From NCBI GenBank assembly GCA_947378305.1, contig CANCJJ010000004.1:105563-169562 (forward strand): 64,000 bases of DNA, read 5' to 3'. The first letter of the stretch is position 1. Each line of letters starts with the position of its first letter. The position numbers were made by a program, and so were the translations under genes. This DNA comes from Phenylobacterium aquaticum. GTDB lineage: Bacteria > Pseudomonadota > Alphaproteobacteria > Caulobacterales > Caulobacteraceae. The notes below the pieces were generated by a model, which had not been told where the DNA came from, did no database searches, and saw only the letters and a program-made list of their open reading frames with translations. Shown piece by piece: positions 52,137 through 62,567 of the stretch.

Positions 52137-53420
52137 CTAGCGCTCAGCCTTGGTCTCCAGGGGCGGGGAGATTCGCAGGCCGGTGATCTGGTTGCGAAGG
52201 CGTTTGACGACCTGGAAGCGGTGTCCGTGGAAGATAAAGGTCTGGCCGACCTTGGGGATTGTCTGGGCCTCATGGATGACCAGTCCGGCCACGGTGACCG
52301 CCTGTTCGTCGGGCAGGTCCCAGTCCAGGGCACGGTTTAGATCGCGGACGGCAACCGTGCCTGCAACTGAGACGGATCCGTCAGACTGACGCCTCAGGCC
52401 TTCGACGGTAATGTCGTGCTCGTCCTCGATCTCGCCGACGATTTCTTCGAGAATGTCCTCCAGGGTCACCAGTCCTTGCAGGGCCCCGTATTCGTCCACC
52501 ACCAGGGCGAAGTGATTTTTCCGCTTCAGGAAGGCGTTGAGTTGGTCTTTCAGATTGGTCGTCTCCGGGATGAACCAGGGTTCCCGGCGGATCTTCTCAA
52601 TCGACAGGGCTTTGAAATCGCCCTCGGCCTCGGCAATCTGGTTCAGCAGGTCCTTGGCATGCAGGACCCCGATGATGTTTTCCGGGTCCCCGCGATAGAG
52701 CGGAACGCGGGTGTGATCGCTGTTTAGAACCTGGGTCACCAGGTCGCGCGGAGGCAGGTCGGCATCGACCATGGCAATGGTCATTCGGTGGACCATGACC
52801 TGACTGACATCCATGTCCGAGAGATCGAGAACTCCGCCCAGCATGCGCCGGTCCCGGGCCTCAACCAGACCCTCGGAATGGTGATATTCCACGGCCCCGC
52901 GAATTTCCTCGTGGGCCGCCAGCACGTCGAGTTCCATGTTCAGCCGAACACCGAACAGGCCTAGGGTGCGACGAACAATCCACTGGATCGTGTAGATGAT
53001 CGGCCCAAAGATCCGCACGACCACCAAGGTCGGTCCAGACAGGAAGCGGGCCACGTCATCTGACCGCAATATGGCCAGGGTCTTGGGCAGGACTTCGGCA
53101 AAGACAAGCACCAGGACGGTCATGACGGCGGTCGCGGCTGCCACGCCCCAGGGGCCTGGGATGGCCTGGGTCAGGACCTCGGTGGTCAGGGCCGAGGCTA
53201 GGATATTGATCAGGTTATTGCCCAGCAGCACCGCCCCGATCATGGTCTCCTGATCGCCGAGCAATCGATTGACCCGGGAGGCCGCCCGGTCCCCGTCTCG
53301 CTCAAGCTGGTGCATGCGGGTGCGGCTGGCCCCGGTGAGCGAGGTTTCAGCGGCGGAGAAAAGCGCAGAGACGGCAAGCAGGCCGCAGACCACGGGGGCC
53401 AGGGCCAGAAGCGGAGACAT
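52137..53420 (-). CDS. HlyC/CorC-family CNNM transporter-like protein
   Basis: The 427-residue inner-membrane protein has an N-terminal DUF21/CNNM region (about four helices; AAETSLTGASRTRM), a pair of CBS domains (VMVHRMTIAMVDADLPPRD; NHFALVVDEYGALQGLVTLEDILEEI) and a C-terminal CorC_HlyC domain (VEGLRRQSDGSVSVAGTV). The group is tied to Mg2+/Co2+ efflux and hemolysin-like activities. It overlaps the aroB stop by one base (TGATG). Confidence 0.92.
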   Translation of the reverse strand: MSPLLALAPVVCGLLAVSALFSAAETSLTGASRTRMHQLERDGDRAASRVNRLLGDQETMIGAVLLGNNLINILASALTTEVLTQAIPGPWGVAAATAVMTVLVLVFAEVLPKTLAILRSDDVARFLSGPTLVVVRIFGPIIYTIQWIVRRTLGLFGVRLNMELDVLAAHEEIRGAVEYHHSEGLVEARDRRMLGGVLDLSDMDVSQVMVHRMTIAMVDADLPPRDLVTQVLNSDHTRVPLYRGDPENIIGVLHAKDLLNQIAEAEGDFKALSIEKIRREPWFIPETTNLKDQLNAFLKRKNHFALVVDEYGALQGLVTLEDILEEIVGEIEDEHDITVEGLRRQSDGSVSVAGTVAVRDLNRALDWDLPDEQAVTVAGLVIHEAQTIPKVGQTFIFHGHRFQVVKRLRNQITGLRISPPLETKAER

Positions 53421-54529
53421 CAGGTCGCACCTTCTGTTTTCAGGAACTGGGTCAGGGTTTCGGGATTAACATCACGCACCACCATGGCATCTCCGATGGC
53501 GCGGGCCAGAATAAAGGTCAAACGACCGCCCTCGGCCTTCTTGTCCTGTCCCATCTGCCGCACGAGGGCCGGGGTAGAAAATCCGGGGTGATCCAGATCG
53601 GCGAGACGGGTGGGCAGTCCCGCGCCTGCAATGGCGGCTTCAACCCGGTGGGCATCCTGGCCCGAGCACAGCCCCAGATGGGCGGAAAACCGGAAGGCCA
53701 TGGCACATCCCAAGGCGACGGCCTCTCCATGACGCAGGGTCTCGCCAAAGCCGCACTCGACTTCCAGAGCATGGCCAAAGGTATGCCCCAGATTGAGCAG
53801 GGCGCGCCGCCCCGCCTCTTTTTCATCTTCGACGACGATCTCGGCCTTCATTTCCACGGAGCGGGCAACGGCCCGGGCCAGGGCTTCGGGGTCCCGGCTG
53901 AGGACGGCCTGGGTATGGACTTCCAGCCAGTCAAAGAAGTCGCGGTCGCCGAGGAGGCCATACTTGATCACCTCGGCAAAGCCCGCCCGGACCTCACGAT
54001 CTGGCAGGCTGGAGAGGAGGTCGGTGTCGGCAAGGACCCGCTTCGGCTGGTGAAAGGCCCCGATCAGGTTCTTTCCGCGGGGCGTATCAATGGCGGTCTT
54101 GCCACCGACGGAGGAGTCCACCTGGGCCAGCAGGGTCGTCGGGATTTGCACAAAGTCCGCCCCGCGCTTGTAGATGGCGGCCGCAAAGCCTGCCAGATCC
54201 CCGATCACGCCGCCGCCAAAGGCCAGGATCAGGTCCCCGCGATCCAGTTCCAGGGCCAGGAGGCGATCACTGACCTCCTCCAGGCTGGCAAAGCTCTTGG
54301 TCTCTTCGCCGGGGGGCAGGCGGATAATGTCCGTCGAAATTCCCTCGGCGCTCATGGCGGCCTGCAGGGTGTCGCCATGGGCGGCCCAGACGGTCTCGTC
54401 GGTCACAATGGCGACCCGACGGCGCTTGAGAAACGGCAGGATTTCGGCTCCAGCCCGGGCCAGAATCCCGGGGCCTATGACCACATCATAGGCCCGTTCG
54501 CCCAGACTCACATGGAGGGTGCGGGTCAT
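53420..54529 (-). CDS. aroB: 3-dehydroquinate synthase
   Basis: AroB converts DAHP to 3-dehydroquinate in the shikimate pathway. The 369-residue NAD- and Zn-dependent protein has [42 protein letters not shown] and [13 protein letters not shown] (Zn His) motifs. The ATG overlaps aroK by four bases. It is part of aroK–aroB–corC. Confidence 0.97.
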   Translation of the reverse strand: MTRTLHVSLGERAYDVVIGPGILARAGAEILPFLKRRRVAIVTDETVWAAHGDTLQAAMSAEGISTDIIRLPPGEETKSFASLEEVSDRLLALELDRGDLILAFGGGVIGDLAGFAAAIYKRGADFVQIPTTLLAQVDSSVGGKTAIDTPRGKNLIGAFHQPKRVLADTDLLSSLPDREVRAGFAEVIKYGLLGDRDFFDWLEVHTQAVLSRDPEALARAVARSVEMKAEIVVEDEKEAGRRALLNLGHTFGHALEVECGFGETLRHGEAVALGCAMAFRFSAHLGLCSGQDAHRVEAAIAGAGLPTRLADLDHPGFSTPALVRQMGQDKKAEGGRLTFILARAIGDAMVVRDVNPETLTQFLKTEGAT

Positions 54530-55074
54530 GGCTCCTGGCCTTTGAGATGGGAGGTCACAGCGTCAATCACGCGGTCCACCATGACCTGGTGGGGCACATC
54601 GCCGGACTCAACCATCAGGTCGGCCTCGGCATAGGTCGGGTAGCGAAGCCTTGCCAGGTCCTGGAGAACCTCAAGGGCGTTTTTTCCGGCAAGCAGGGGA
54701 CGATTATCCTTGCGACGGACTCGCTGGGCCAGGACCTCGGGGTCCGCCTTCAGCCAGACGGAAATCGAGCGCGCCTTGATCAGGGCCCGGGTCTCCGGGT
54801 TCATAAAGGCCCCCCCGCCCGTGGCCAGAATCTGGGGCGGATTTTCCAGCAGGCGGGCAATCACCCGTCTTTCACCATCGCGGAAGGCGGGCTCGCCCAG
54901 GTCTGCAAAGATCTCGGGTATGGATCGCCCGGCGGCCAGCTCGACCTCGTCATCTGCATCCCGGAACGGTAGCTCAAGGGCATGGGCAAGCCGTCGCCCA
55001 ACACTGGATTTTCCGACTCCCATCAGGCCCACAAGGGTGATGGTTCGGGCGCGCAGGGGTGCTAAAGGGTCCAT
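54526..55074 (-). CDS. aroK: shikimate kinase
   Basis: AroK phosphorylates shikimate at C3. The 182-residue P-loop kinase has [17 protein letters not shown] (Walker A), the [18 protein letters not shown] shikimate-binding segment and the LATGGGAFM loop. I chose the ATG at 55074; a TTG at 55083 adds three residues. It is the first gene of the aroK–aroB operon and divergent from xerD. Confidence 0.96.
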   Translation of the reverse strand: MDPLAPLRARTITLVGLMGVGKSSVGRRLAHALELPFRDADDEVELAAGRSIPEIFADLGEPAFRDGERRVIARLLENPPQILATGGGAFMNPETRALIKARSISVWLKADPEVLAQRVRRKDNRPLLAGKNALEVLQDLARLRYPTYAEADLMVESGDVPHQVMVDRVIDAVTSHLKGQEP

Positions 55075-55210
55075 TCCTGGCAAAACCTTACACGATCCGG
55101 GGGGGTGACGCCAAGGCTGAGCGATTTCAACCCGTGGCGAATGGCCCTAAGATCGGGGTCTGTCGGCGTGTCGGGAGGCTCAACTGGGGCCTTCAGAAGA
55201 AAGGACCACC

Positions 55211-56140
55211 ATGGGCGAGGGTTCCGGCTGGACCGAGGCCTTTTTGGAAATGATGGCGGTGGAGCGGGCCTCTGCGCGCAATACGCTGAGCGCCTATGCC
55301 AAGGACCTGGCCGATGCGGAAGCGTATCTGAAGCCGCGTTGCGGGGGACTGGCGGCGGCGGGGGCTTCCGATGTCGAGGCCTATTTCAGGGCCCTGGGCG
55401 AGCGCGGTCTGTCTCCGGCCACTGCGTCCCGACGTCGGGCGGCCCTGCGGCAGTTCTACCGGTTTGTCCTGGGCGAGGGCTGGCGGAGCGATGATCCCTC
55501 CCGGCGGGTGGATGCACCGCGCAAGGGCCGATCCCTTCCAAAGATTCTGAGCCGGGCCGAGGTGGACCAGCTGATCGCGGCGGCGGCAGGTCGGGACGGG
55601 GCCGATGGACTGCGGCTGGCCTGTATCGTCGAGCTTCTTTATGCCTCTGGCCTGCGGGTCTCTGAACTCACCGATCTCACCCTTGCCATGCTGGCCCGGG
55701 ACCCGGCCTTTCTGATGGTGCGCGGCAAGGGCGGCAAGGATCGGCTGGCGCCCCTGAACGGCCCCGCGCGGGCCGCCATCAAGGCCTATCTGGGCATTCG
55801 CTCGACCTTTCTGCCCAGGACCGACCTGGCCAATCCGTGGTTTTTTCCGTCCCGGGGCAAGGCCGGGCGATTGACACCGCGCAGGGTCGGGCAGTTGCTT
55901 GACGAGGCAGCGCTGGCCGCCGGGATCGATCCGGCGCGGGTCAGCCCCCATGTCCTGCGCCACGCCTTTGCCACCCATTTGCTGGAGGGCGGGGCCGATC
56001 TGCGTGTCGTTCAGACCCTGCTCGGTCATGCCGACATCGGCACGACCCAGATCTATACCCATGTCGCCAGCGAGCATCTCAGCGAGGTGGTTGCGACCCA
56101 TCATCCCCTGTCGCGCAGGCCTCATACGCCCAAGGGATGA
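55211..56140 (+). CDS. xerD: tyrosine recombinase XerD
   Basis: XerD with XerC resolves chromosome dimers at dif. The 309-residue protein has an N-terminal SAM-like domain (MAVERASARNTLSAYAKDL) and a catalytic domain with R (ASGLRVSEL), HVLRHAFATHLL (H-x-x-R), the LGHADIGTTQIYTHV segment carrying the distal His and the nucleophile Tyr. AAGGA lies seven bases before the ATG. The setting next to aroK is chromosomal, not mobile. Confidence 0.94.
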   Translation: MGEGSGWTEAFLEMMAVERASARNTLSAYAKDLADAEAYLKPRCGGLAAAGASDVEAYFRALGERGLSPATASRRRAALRQFYRFVLGEGWRSDDPSRRVDAPRKGRSLPKILSRAEVDQLIAAAAGRDGADGLRLACIVELLYASGLRVSELTDLTLAMLARDPAFLMVRGKGGKDRLAPLNGPARAAIKAYLGIRSTFLPRTDLANPWFFPSRGKAGRLTPRRVGQLLDEAALAAGIDPARVSPHVLRHAFATHLLEGGADLRVVQTLLGHADIGTTQIYTHVASEHLSEVVATHHPLSRRPHTPKG

Positions 56141-56233
56141 GCCTGTGGCCGGACTTTGCGAAAACCGGCTTTCCCTTTCACGGGATGCACTTTAGTTTCC
56201 GCGTCTTGCGCAACACGAAAGGCCCGCGCCCGA

Positions 56234-57196
56234 ATGGTCGCCCACTACCTCGAATTTGAGCGCCCGATTGCTGATCTTGAGATCAAGATCGAGGAATTGT
56301 CCAAGCTTGCGGATACCACCGGCTCCACTGAGCTTGAGGCCGAGATTCAGGCCTTGCGGGCCCGGGCTGTCGGACTGCGCACCGAAGCCTATTCCAAGCT
56401 GGATGCCTGGCAGAAGACCCAGGTCGCCCGCCATCCCGAGCGCCCGCATTTTGTCGACTATTGCGCCGGACTGATTGACGAGTTTGTCGAGCTCCGGGGC
56501 GACCGGAAATATGGGGACGATCAGGCCATCATGGGCGGTCTGGGCCGCTTCCGTGGGCAGGCTGTGGTGGTCATGGGCCACGAAAAGGGCCGGGACACAG
56601 TCACCCGGGTCAAACACAATTTCGGCTATGGTCGCCCGGAAGGCTATCGCAAGGCCGTGCGCCTGCTGGAGCTTGCCGAGCGGTTTCACCTGCCGGTCAT
56701 CAGTTTTGTCGATACCCCCGCCGCCTATCCTGGTGTGGGCTCCGAAGAACGGGGCGTTGCCGAGGCCATAGCCCGCGCCACGGAAAAGTGCCTGATGCTG
56801 GACGTGCCCATGGTGGCCGTGGTGACAGGCGAGGGGGGCTCTGGCGGCGCGCTCGGGATTGCCTGCGGCAACCGGGTTCTGATCCTGGAACACGCCATCT
56901 ATTCCGTCATCCCGCCGGAGGGGGCCAATTCCATCCTCTGGCGCGGGTCCCGCACCGCCGAGGAAGCCGCCAAGGCGATGAAGATCTCGGCCCAGGACCT
57001 GATCAAGATGAAGATCGTCGACCGGATTGTCCCGGAGCCGCCGGGCGGGGCGCATTCGGCACCGGACGTGGCCATTCAGGTCGTCGGCGACGCGGTCGAG
57101 GAAGAGCTGGAAATGCTGTCCAAGCTCAGCGTGGCCAAGCTCAAAAAGCAAAGGGCCGACAGGTTCTATGCCATCGGTCGCAGCGGGCTTCAGTAA
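56234..57196 (+). CDS. accA: acetyl-CoA carboxylase carboxyltransferase subunit alpha
   Basis: AccA, with AccD, moves the carboxyl group from biotin to acetyl-CoA to give malonyl-CoA. The 320-residue protein starts HYLEFERPIADLEIKIEELSKLA. It contains RPYFVDYCAGLIDEFVELRGDR-like LIDEFVELRGDRKYGDD, GHEKGRDT, FVDTPAAYPGVGSEERGVAEAIA and GEGGSGGALGIACGN. I chose the ATG at 56234, and the frame back to 56156 lacks family similarity. Confidence 0.97.
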   Translation: MVAHYLEFERPIADLEIKIEELSKLADTTGSTELEAEIQALRARAVGLRTEAYSKLDAWQKTQVARHPERPHFVDYCAGLIDEFVELRGDRKYGDDQAIMGGLGRFRGQAVVVMGHEKGRDTVTRVKHNFGYGRPEGYRKAVRLLELAERFHLPVISFVDTPAAYPGVGSEERGVAEAIARATEKCLMLDVPMVAVVTGEGGSGGALGIACGNRVLILEHAIYSVIPPEGANSILWRGSRTAEEAAKAMKISAQDLIKMKIVDRIVPEPPGGAHSAPDVAIQVVGDAVEEELEMLSKLSVAKLKKQRADRFYAIGRSGLQ

Positions 57197-57232
57197 GTCC
57201 GGGGCTTGCCTGATCTCCAATTCGCGGGTTGA

Positions 57233-58240
<1,008 letters not shown>

Positions 58241-58243
58241 GCG

Positions 58244-59254
58244 TCAGGCCAGGGCCTTCAGGGTCGCGCCCAGGTCGTCAACGGCCTGGGGCGTGGTCGC
58301 CCATGAGCACATGAACCGCACCGACCCGTCGATGAACCGGTAGACAAACCAGCCTGCGTCCTGGAGGCGCTTGAGGGCGGCGTCGTCCATCTGCACAAAG
58401 ACGCCATTGACCTCGACCGGGTGGACCAGGGGAAATGGCATGAGGGCCGCCAGTCGTCTGGCCATGGCATTGGCGTGGGCGGCATGACGGATCATGGCCT
58501 CGTCCCTGAGCATGCCGATGAAGGGGGCGGAATAGTATCGGCCCTTGGAAGGAAGCTGGCCGGATTGCTTGAGCCGGGCGTCGAAGCGCCGGGTCAGATC
58601 GCGATCAAACAGGACGATGGCCTCGGTGGGGGGCATGCCCGCCTTGGTGCCGCCAATGACCAGAATGTCGACCCCCAGCCCGGCTAAGGATTTCGGGTCA
58701 AAGCCTGCGGCCACCGCATTTGCCAGCCGGGCTCCATCGAGATGGACCTTATAGCCCCGGGCTCGAACCGGCCCGATCAGGGCTTGCAAGGCTTCGGCGC
58801 TGTAGACCGTGCCATATTCCGTCGACTGGGTCAGGGACAGGGCCGCCGGGGCTTGCCAGTGGGGCTGGTCTGGCCGGGCCAGGGGGGGCACCAAACCCGC
58901 CGGGTCGATCCGGCCAGAGGCACCCGCCAGACCGATCAGGCCGAGACCATGACCGAAAAAGCCGGGGGCTCCGGTTTCGTCGGTGCAGACATGGGCGTGT
59001 TCATGGGCCAGAACCGCCTCGAAGGGCTGGCAGATCGTCGCCAGCGATATGGCATTGGCCGCTGTCCCGGAGGCGACGAACCGCACCTCTGCATCGGCGT
59101 CCAGCCAGCCCCGGATGGCGTCGGCCGCGACCCGCGACACCTCGTCCGTGCCATAGCCTGAGGTAAAACCCGCGCCATTGGCCTCCATGAGGGCCGCCAT
59201 GGCTTCGGGGGCCACGGGGGCGGTATTATCCGAGGCAAAATCGTAGCGCGCCAT
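58244..59254 (-). CDS. low-specificity threonine aldolase (beta-eliminating lyase family)
   Basis: The PLP enzyme cleaves threonine to glycine and acetaldehyde. The 336-residue protein opens MARYDFASDNTAPVAPEAMAAL. It has the phosphate-binding FVASGTAANAISL, the aspartate-containing GYKVHLDGARLANAVA and the Lys in VIGGTKAGMPPTEA. The usual C-terminal domain is intact. The enzyme may also accept beta-hydroxy or thioether amino acids. Confidence 0.92.
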   Translation of the reverse strand: MARYDFASDNTAPVAPEAMAALMEANGAGFTSGYGTDEVSRVAADAIRGWLDADAEVRFVASGTAANAISLATICQPFEAVLAHEHAHVCTDETGAPGFFGHGLGLIGLAGASGRIDPAGLVPPLARPDQPHWQAPAALSLTQSTEYGTVYSAEALQALIGPVRARGYKVHLDGARLANAVAAGFDPKSLAGLGVDILVIGGTKAGMPPTEAIVLFDRDLTRRFDARLKQSGQLPSKGRYYSAPFIGMLRDEAMIRHAAHANAMARRLAALMPFPLVHPVEVNGVFVQMDDAALKRLQDAGWFVYRFIDGSVRFMCSWATTPQAVDDLGATLKALA

Positions 59255-59275
59255 GCTTCACCCTATCCTTGAACC

Positions 59276-60421
59276 CTAGCGGGTCTCGCGACCCCAGGCC
59301 TGGATTTCCTCGACATAGAGGTCAGGCTCCTCCATGGCGGCGAAGTGTCCACCCCGGGGCATGACGCTCCAGCGGGTGAGGTTATAGGCCCGGTCAGCCC
59401 AGCTTCTCGGGGGTGGCGCATAGAGGGGTTCCCCGGGGAATTCGGCAAAGGCCGTGGGGGTTTCGCAACGCTGACCCTCGGCCAGTACCGCCCCGCCTTC
59501 CTCCAGCAGCCCGCGATAGTACCAGGCCCCGGTGGTGAAGCTTCCGGTCATCACATAGATCATGATGTTGGTCAGCAACTGGTCCTTGGAATAGGCTTCG
59601 TCCAGGCTCTTCTGGCTCAGGTCCGACCAGTCGTGGAACCGTTCGGAGATCCAGGCTGCCTGACCGACAGGATTGCCCGCCCCCAGCCAGGCGATGGATT
59701 GCGGCTTGGAGGCCTGCAGTCGGAAATAGGCCCCCATCAGGTCCATCATGCTGTTCTGGCGGACAATCCACGCAATTTCCGCCTCATTGACCGGTTTGCC
59801 GAACGGACGAAGGCCAAACATGTTCAGGTGGATGGCCTTGACGTGCTGGCCATGGTCATAGCCCAGCCAGGAAGTCACCAGACCGCCCCAATCCCCGCCC
59901 TGGGCCAGATAGTGCTCATAGCCCAGCACCTGGGTCATCAGGCCGTTGAACAGCCGCGCGGTCGACCTCTGGCCAATCGGACGCTGTGGCTTGGACGAAA
60001 ACCCAAAGCCCGGGAGGGAGGGAATGACCAGGTCAAAGGCATCCTCGGCCTTGCCGCCAAACCGGCTCGGAAAGGCCAGTTTCTCAATTGCGCCCCAGAA
60101 TTCAAAGTGCGAGCCCGGCCAGCCATGGCTCAAAAGCAGGGGTCGCTTGCCCTGGGCTTCCCCGACCACATGAACGAAATGCAGGTCGAAGTCTTCCACC
60201 CGGGCGGTGAATTGCGGAAACCGGTTCAGGTTGGCCATGGCGGCGCGCCAGTCAAACCCTCCAGTCCAGTGCGCGCAGAGGGACTTCAGCCAGGCCCCGT
60301 CGCAGCCATAGGCCCAGCCATCGGGGACCTCGGCCATGGGCGGCCAGGGATAGGTGCGGACCCGGTCCAGGACGGCATTGACCTCAGTATCGGTCCAGCG
60401 CACTTCAAAGGGGGTGGGCAT
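59276..60421 (-). CDS. epoxide hydrolase (N-terminal EHN domain type)
   Basis: The 381-residue alpha/beta hydrolase has the EHN-type N-terminus (FEVRWTDTEVNAVLDRVRTYPWPP), an oxyanion HGWPGSHFEFW and the nucleophile region YLAQGGDWGGLVTSWLG (D in G-G-D-W-G). A lid with Tyr and the C-terminal His (MPRGGHFAAMEEPDL) are also present. It would open an epoxide to a diol. I chose the ATG at 60421 with GGGAGA upstream. Confidence 0.92.
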   Translation of the reverse strand: MPTPFEVRWTDTEVNAVLDRVRTYPWPPMAEVPDGWAYGCDGAWLKSLCAHWTGGFDWRAAMANLNRFPQFTARVEDFDLHFVHVVGEAQGKRPLLLSHGWPGSHFEFWGAIEKLAFPSRFGGKAEDAFDLVIPSLPGFGFSSKPQRPIGQRSTARLFNGLMTQVLGYEHYLAQGGDWGGLVTSWLGYDHGQHVKAIHLNMFGLRPFGKPVNEAEIAWIVRQNSMMDLMGAYFRLQASKPQSIAWLGAGNPVGQAAWISERFHDWSDLSQKSLDEAYSKDQLLTNIMIYVMTGSFTTGAWYYRGLLEEGGAVLAEGQRCETPTAFAEFPGEPLYAPPPRSWADRAYNLTRWSVMPRGGHFAAMEEPDLYVEEIQAWGRETR

Positions 60422-60478
60422 GGTGTGACTCTCCCGGCAAAACATTGCGACCACATGGGCCTTTTGTCGGCTCCAGCG

Positions 60479-61078
60479 TCAAGCCCTGGCGTGGAGCCCC
60501 CGGGTCAGGGCCGCCCCTGACAGGTTGGCAATCGCCCGGGCGGACCCTGAGGGAATCTGGCCCGCCATTTCCAGCGTAATCCCCCCATGCAGAATGGCCC
60601 AATAGGTCTGGCCCAGGGCGTCAGCCTCGCCGGTGATCAAATGGGCGTCCAGCATGGCCTGAACGTGCCGGACCTGGGTTCGCCTCGCGCGGTCGGAGGC
60701 CGCCGTCAGGTCGGGCCAGGTGTCATTCAGGGGCAGGTCGAGGTCGAACATGAGCTTGTAGGCGCGCGGGTTTGCAAAGGCGAAGTCGAGATAGGCCCGG
60801 CCCACAGCCTGGGACTGTTCCAGGGCTCCGGTGATGGAGTCAAAGGCGGCTTCCAGGGTCTCGGCGAAGGCGTTGAAGGCCCGGGTCCGCACCAGGGCCA
60901 GAATGTCGTCCTTGTCCCGAAAATACCGATAGGGGGTCATGGGGCTGACCCCTACCGCCCTGGCCAGTTGGCGGATGGTGACGGCATCCGGCCCCAGGCG
61001 GGCGAACAGGTCCTCGGCGGCATCGCAGAGCCGCTCCCGGAAATCTGCGACATCTGCATCAGAAAGGATGCGGGGCAT
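60479..61078 (-). CDS. TetR/AcrR family regulator (WHG-type)
   Basis: The 199-residue protein has an HTH (LCDAAEDLFARLGPDAVTIRQLARAVGVSPMTPYRYFRDKDD spans about 17-58) and the ligand-domain segment AYLDFAFANPRAYKLMFDL typical of TetR_WHG. It is divergent from the carotenoid oxygenase gene, with the palindrome at 61133 between them. It probably represses the oxygenase and itself in response to an unknown ligand. Confidence 0.92.
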   Translation of the reverse strand: MPRILSDADVADFRERLCDAAEDLFARLGPDAVTIRQLARAVGVSPMTPYRYFRDKDDILALVRTRAFNAFAETLEAAFDSITGALEQSQAVGRAYLDFAFANPRAYKLMFDLDLPLNDTWPDLTAASDRARRTQVRHVQAMLDAHLITGEADALGQTYWAILHGGITLEMAGQIPSGSARAIANLSGAALTRGLHARA

Positions 61079-61132
61079 GGCGATCTCTCAGGGGGCAACA
61101 GGCCTTGCGGACGGGTACAACTTGGGTGATTG

Positions 61133-61147
61133 TTTTACAATGTAAAA
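61133..61147. promoter_or_regulatory. probable TetR operator (perfect palindrome)
   Basis: TTTTACAATGTAAAA is an exact 6-3-6 inverted repeat. It includes TACAAT, a -10-like hexamer for the forward gene, 26 bases before the ATG at 61167. Binding by the adjacent TetR protein is inferred from position and symmetry. Confidence 0.65.
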
Positions 61148-61166
61148 GCCAGCGGGAGACTTGGCC

Positions 61167-62567
61167 ATGGGCGATCGGGTACGCACCAACCCCTATCTGA
61201 GCGGCAATTTCGCGCCGCTTGCGACAGAAGACGATTTCGAGCTGACCGTGACCGGCGAGATTCCGCGTGACCTCGCCGGCACCCTCTATCGAACCGGCCC
61301 CAATCCCCAGTTTACCCCCCGCGACCCGAACTATCACTGGTTCACCGGCGACGGCATGGTCCACGCCTTCCAGATTGAGAATGGCAAGGTCAGCTATCGC
61401 AACCGCTATGTGCGCACCCCGCGCTGGTCCCTGGAGCGCGAACACGGCCGGGCCCTGTTTGGCGGGTTCAACCCCATGCTGGCCGATCCCCTGTCCGCAG
61501 GCCACGATTCCGGGGTGGCCAATACCAATATCGTCAGCCATGCCGGGCGGCTTCTGGCTCTGGAAGAGGGGCACATGCCCTTTGAGATGGAACACGGCAG
61601 CCTGAAGTCCCTGGGCTATGTCGAGGCCTATAAAGGGCGGGTGACGGCCCATCCGAAGCTGGACCCTGTCACGGGCGAAATGACCTGGTTTGGCTATGGC
61701 GTGGGCGACGCGCCCTTCTCGCGCACCATGAGCTACGGGATTACCGATGCCACGGGCCAGGTCACCCGGCGGACGGATTTTGAAGCCCCCTATTCGGCCA
61801 TGGTCCACGACTTCATGGTGACGGACAACCACGTCCTCTTCCCGGTCATGCCCCTGACCGGCAGTCTGGACCGGGCCATGAAGGGCCTGCCGGGCTATGC
61901 CTGGGAGCCGGACAAGCCCTCCTATGTGGGCGTCATGCGGCGCGATGCGGAGGTCTCCAGTCTGCGGTGGTTCAACACCCGTCCGGGCTATGTCTTCCAC
62001 CCGATGAATGCCTATGAGGCGGACGGCAAGATCATTGCCCATGTCTGCCTCTATGATGCCGCCCCCCTCTTTCCCCTGGCAGATGGATCGCCAGGGTTCC
62101 GCAGCGGGGCAAGGCTGGTTCGCTGGACCTTCGACCTGTCCGGGGCCACCGACACGGTGCTGGAAGAGCCGATGGATGATCTGGACAGCGAGTTCCCCCG
62201 CCTGGACGAACGCCGCACCGGCCTGTCCTATCGGCATGGCTATTATGCCGCCGACACCTCGAACGCCAAGTCGGTCAAGATGAATGCCATTGCCCACATG
62301 GACCTTGCGACCGGCCAGAGGCAGGTTTGCAGCTTCGGTCCTGGCGACATGGTCTCCGAGCCGGTCTTCACCCCCCGGTCGGCCTCGGCGGCGGAAGGCG
62401 AGGGCTGGCTGACCGCCGTGGTCTGGCGCGCGGCGGACAATGTGTCCGACCTGGTGGTTATGGACGCCATGAATGTGGATCGAGGCCCGGTCGGCATGGC
62501 CCGTGTGCCGCGCCGGGTGCCCTTCGGCTTCCACGGCAACTGGGTGCCCGCCGAGGTTCAGGCATGA
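61167..62567 (+). CDS. carotenoid oxygenase (RPE65/CCD family)
   Basis: The 466-residue non-haem iron enzyme oxidatively cleaves carotenoids, stilbenes or lignin-like compounds. Four His ligands are visible: HPKLDP, VHDFMV, FHPMNAYE and FGFHGNW. The conserved RNGPNP-like YRTGPNPQF and HWFTGDGMVHAF at the N-terminus also fit. I chose the ATG at 61167 (GGGAGA upstream). It is followed by a four-base overlap with the DUF1345 gene. Confidence 0.94.
   Translation: MGDRVRTNPYLSGNFAPLATEDDFELTVTGEIPRDLAGTLYRTGPNPQFTPRDPNYHWFTGDGMVHAFQIENGKVSYRNRYVRTPRWSLEREHGRALFGGFNPMLADPLSAGHDSGVANTNIVSHAGRLLALEEGHMPFEMEHGSLKSLGYVEAYKGRVTAHPKLDPVTGEMTWFGYGVGDAPFSRTMSYGITDATGQVTRRTDFEAPYSAMVHDFMVTDNHVLFPVMPLTGSLDRAMKGLPGYAWEPDKPSYVGVMRRDAEVSSLRWFNTRPGYVFHPMNAYEADGKIIAHVCLYDAAPLFPLADGSPGFRSGARLVRWTFDLSGATDTVLEEPMDDLDSEFPRLDERRTGLSYRHGYYAADTSNAKSVKMNAIAHMDLATGQRQVCSFGPGDMVSEPVFTPRSASAAEGEGWLTAVVWRAADNVSDLVVMDAMNVDRGPVGMARVPRRVPFGFHGNWVPAEVQA

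Noticed and set aside
55211..56140. tyrosine recombinase as a sign of an integrated element
   Set aside because: It is the chromosomal XerD type beside aroK and accA. No attachment repeats, cargo genes or change in composition surround it, and the tRNA-Leu at 36492 has no 3' duplicate in this window.
55193..57220. long reverse-strand frames opposite xerD and accA
   Set aside because: Antisense of well-identified genes; no ribosome sites and a low-complexity composition.
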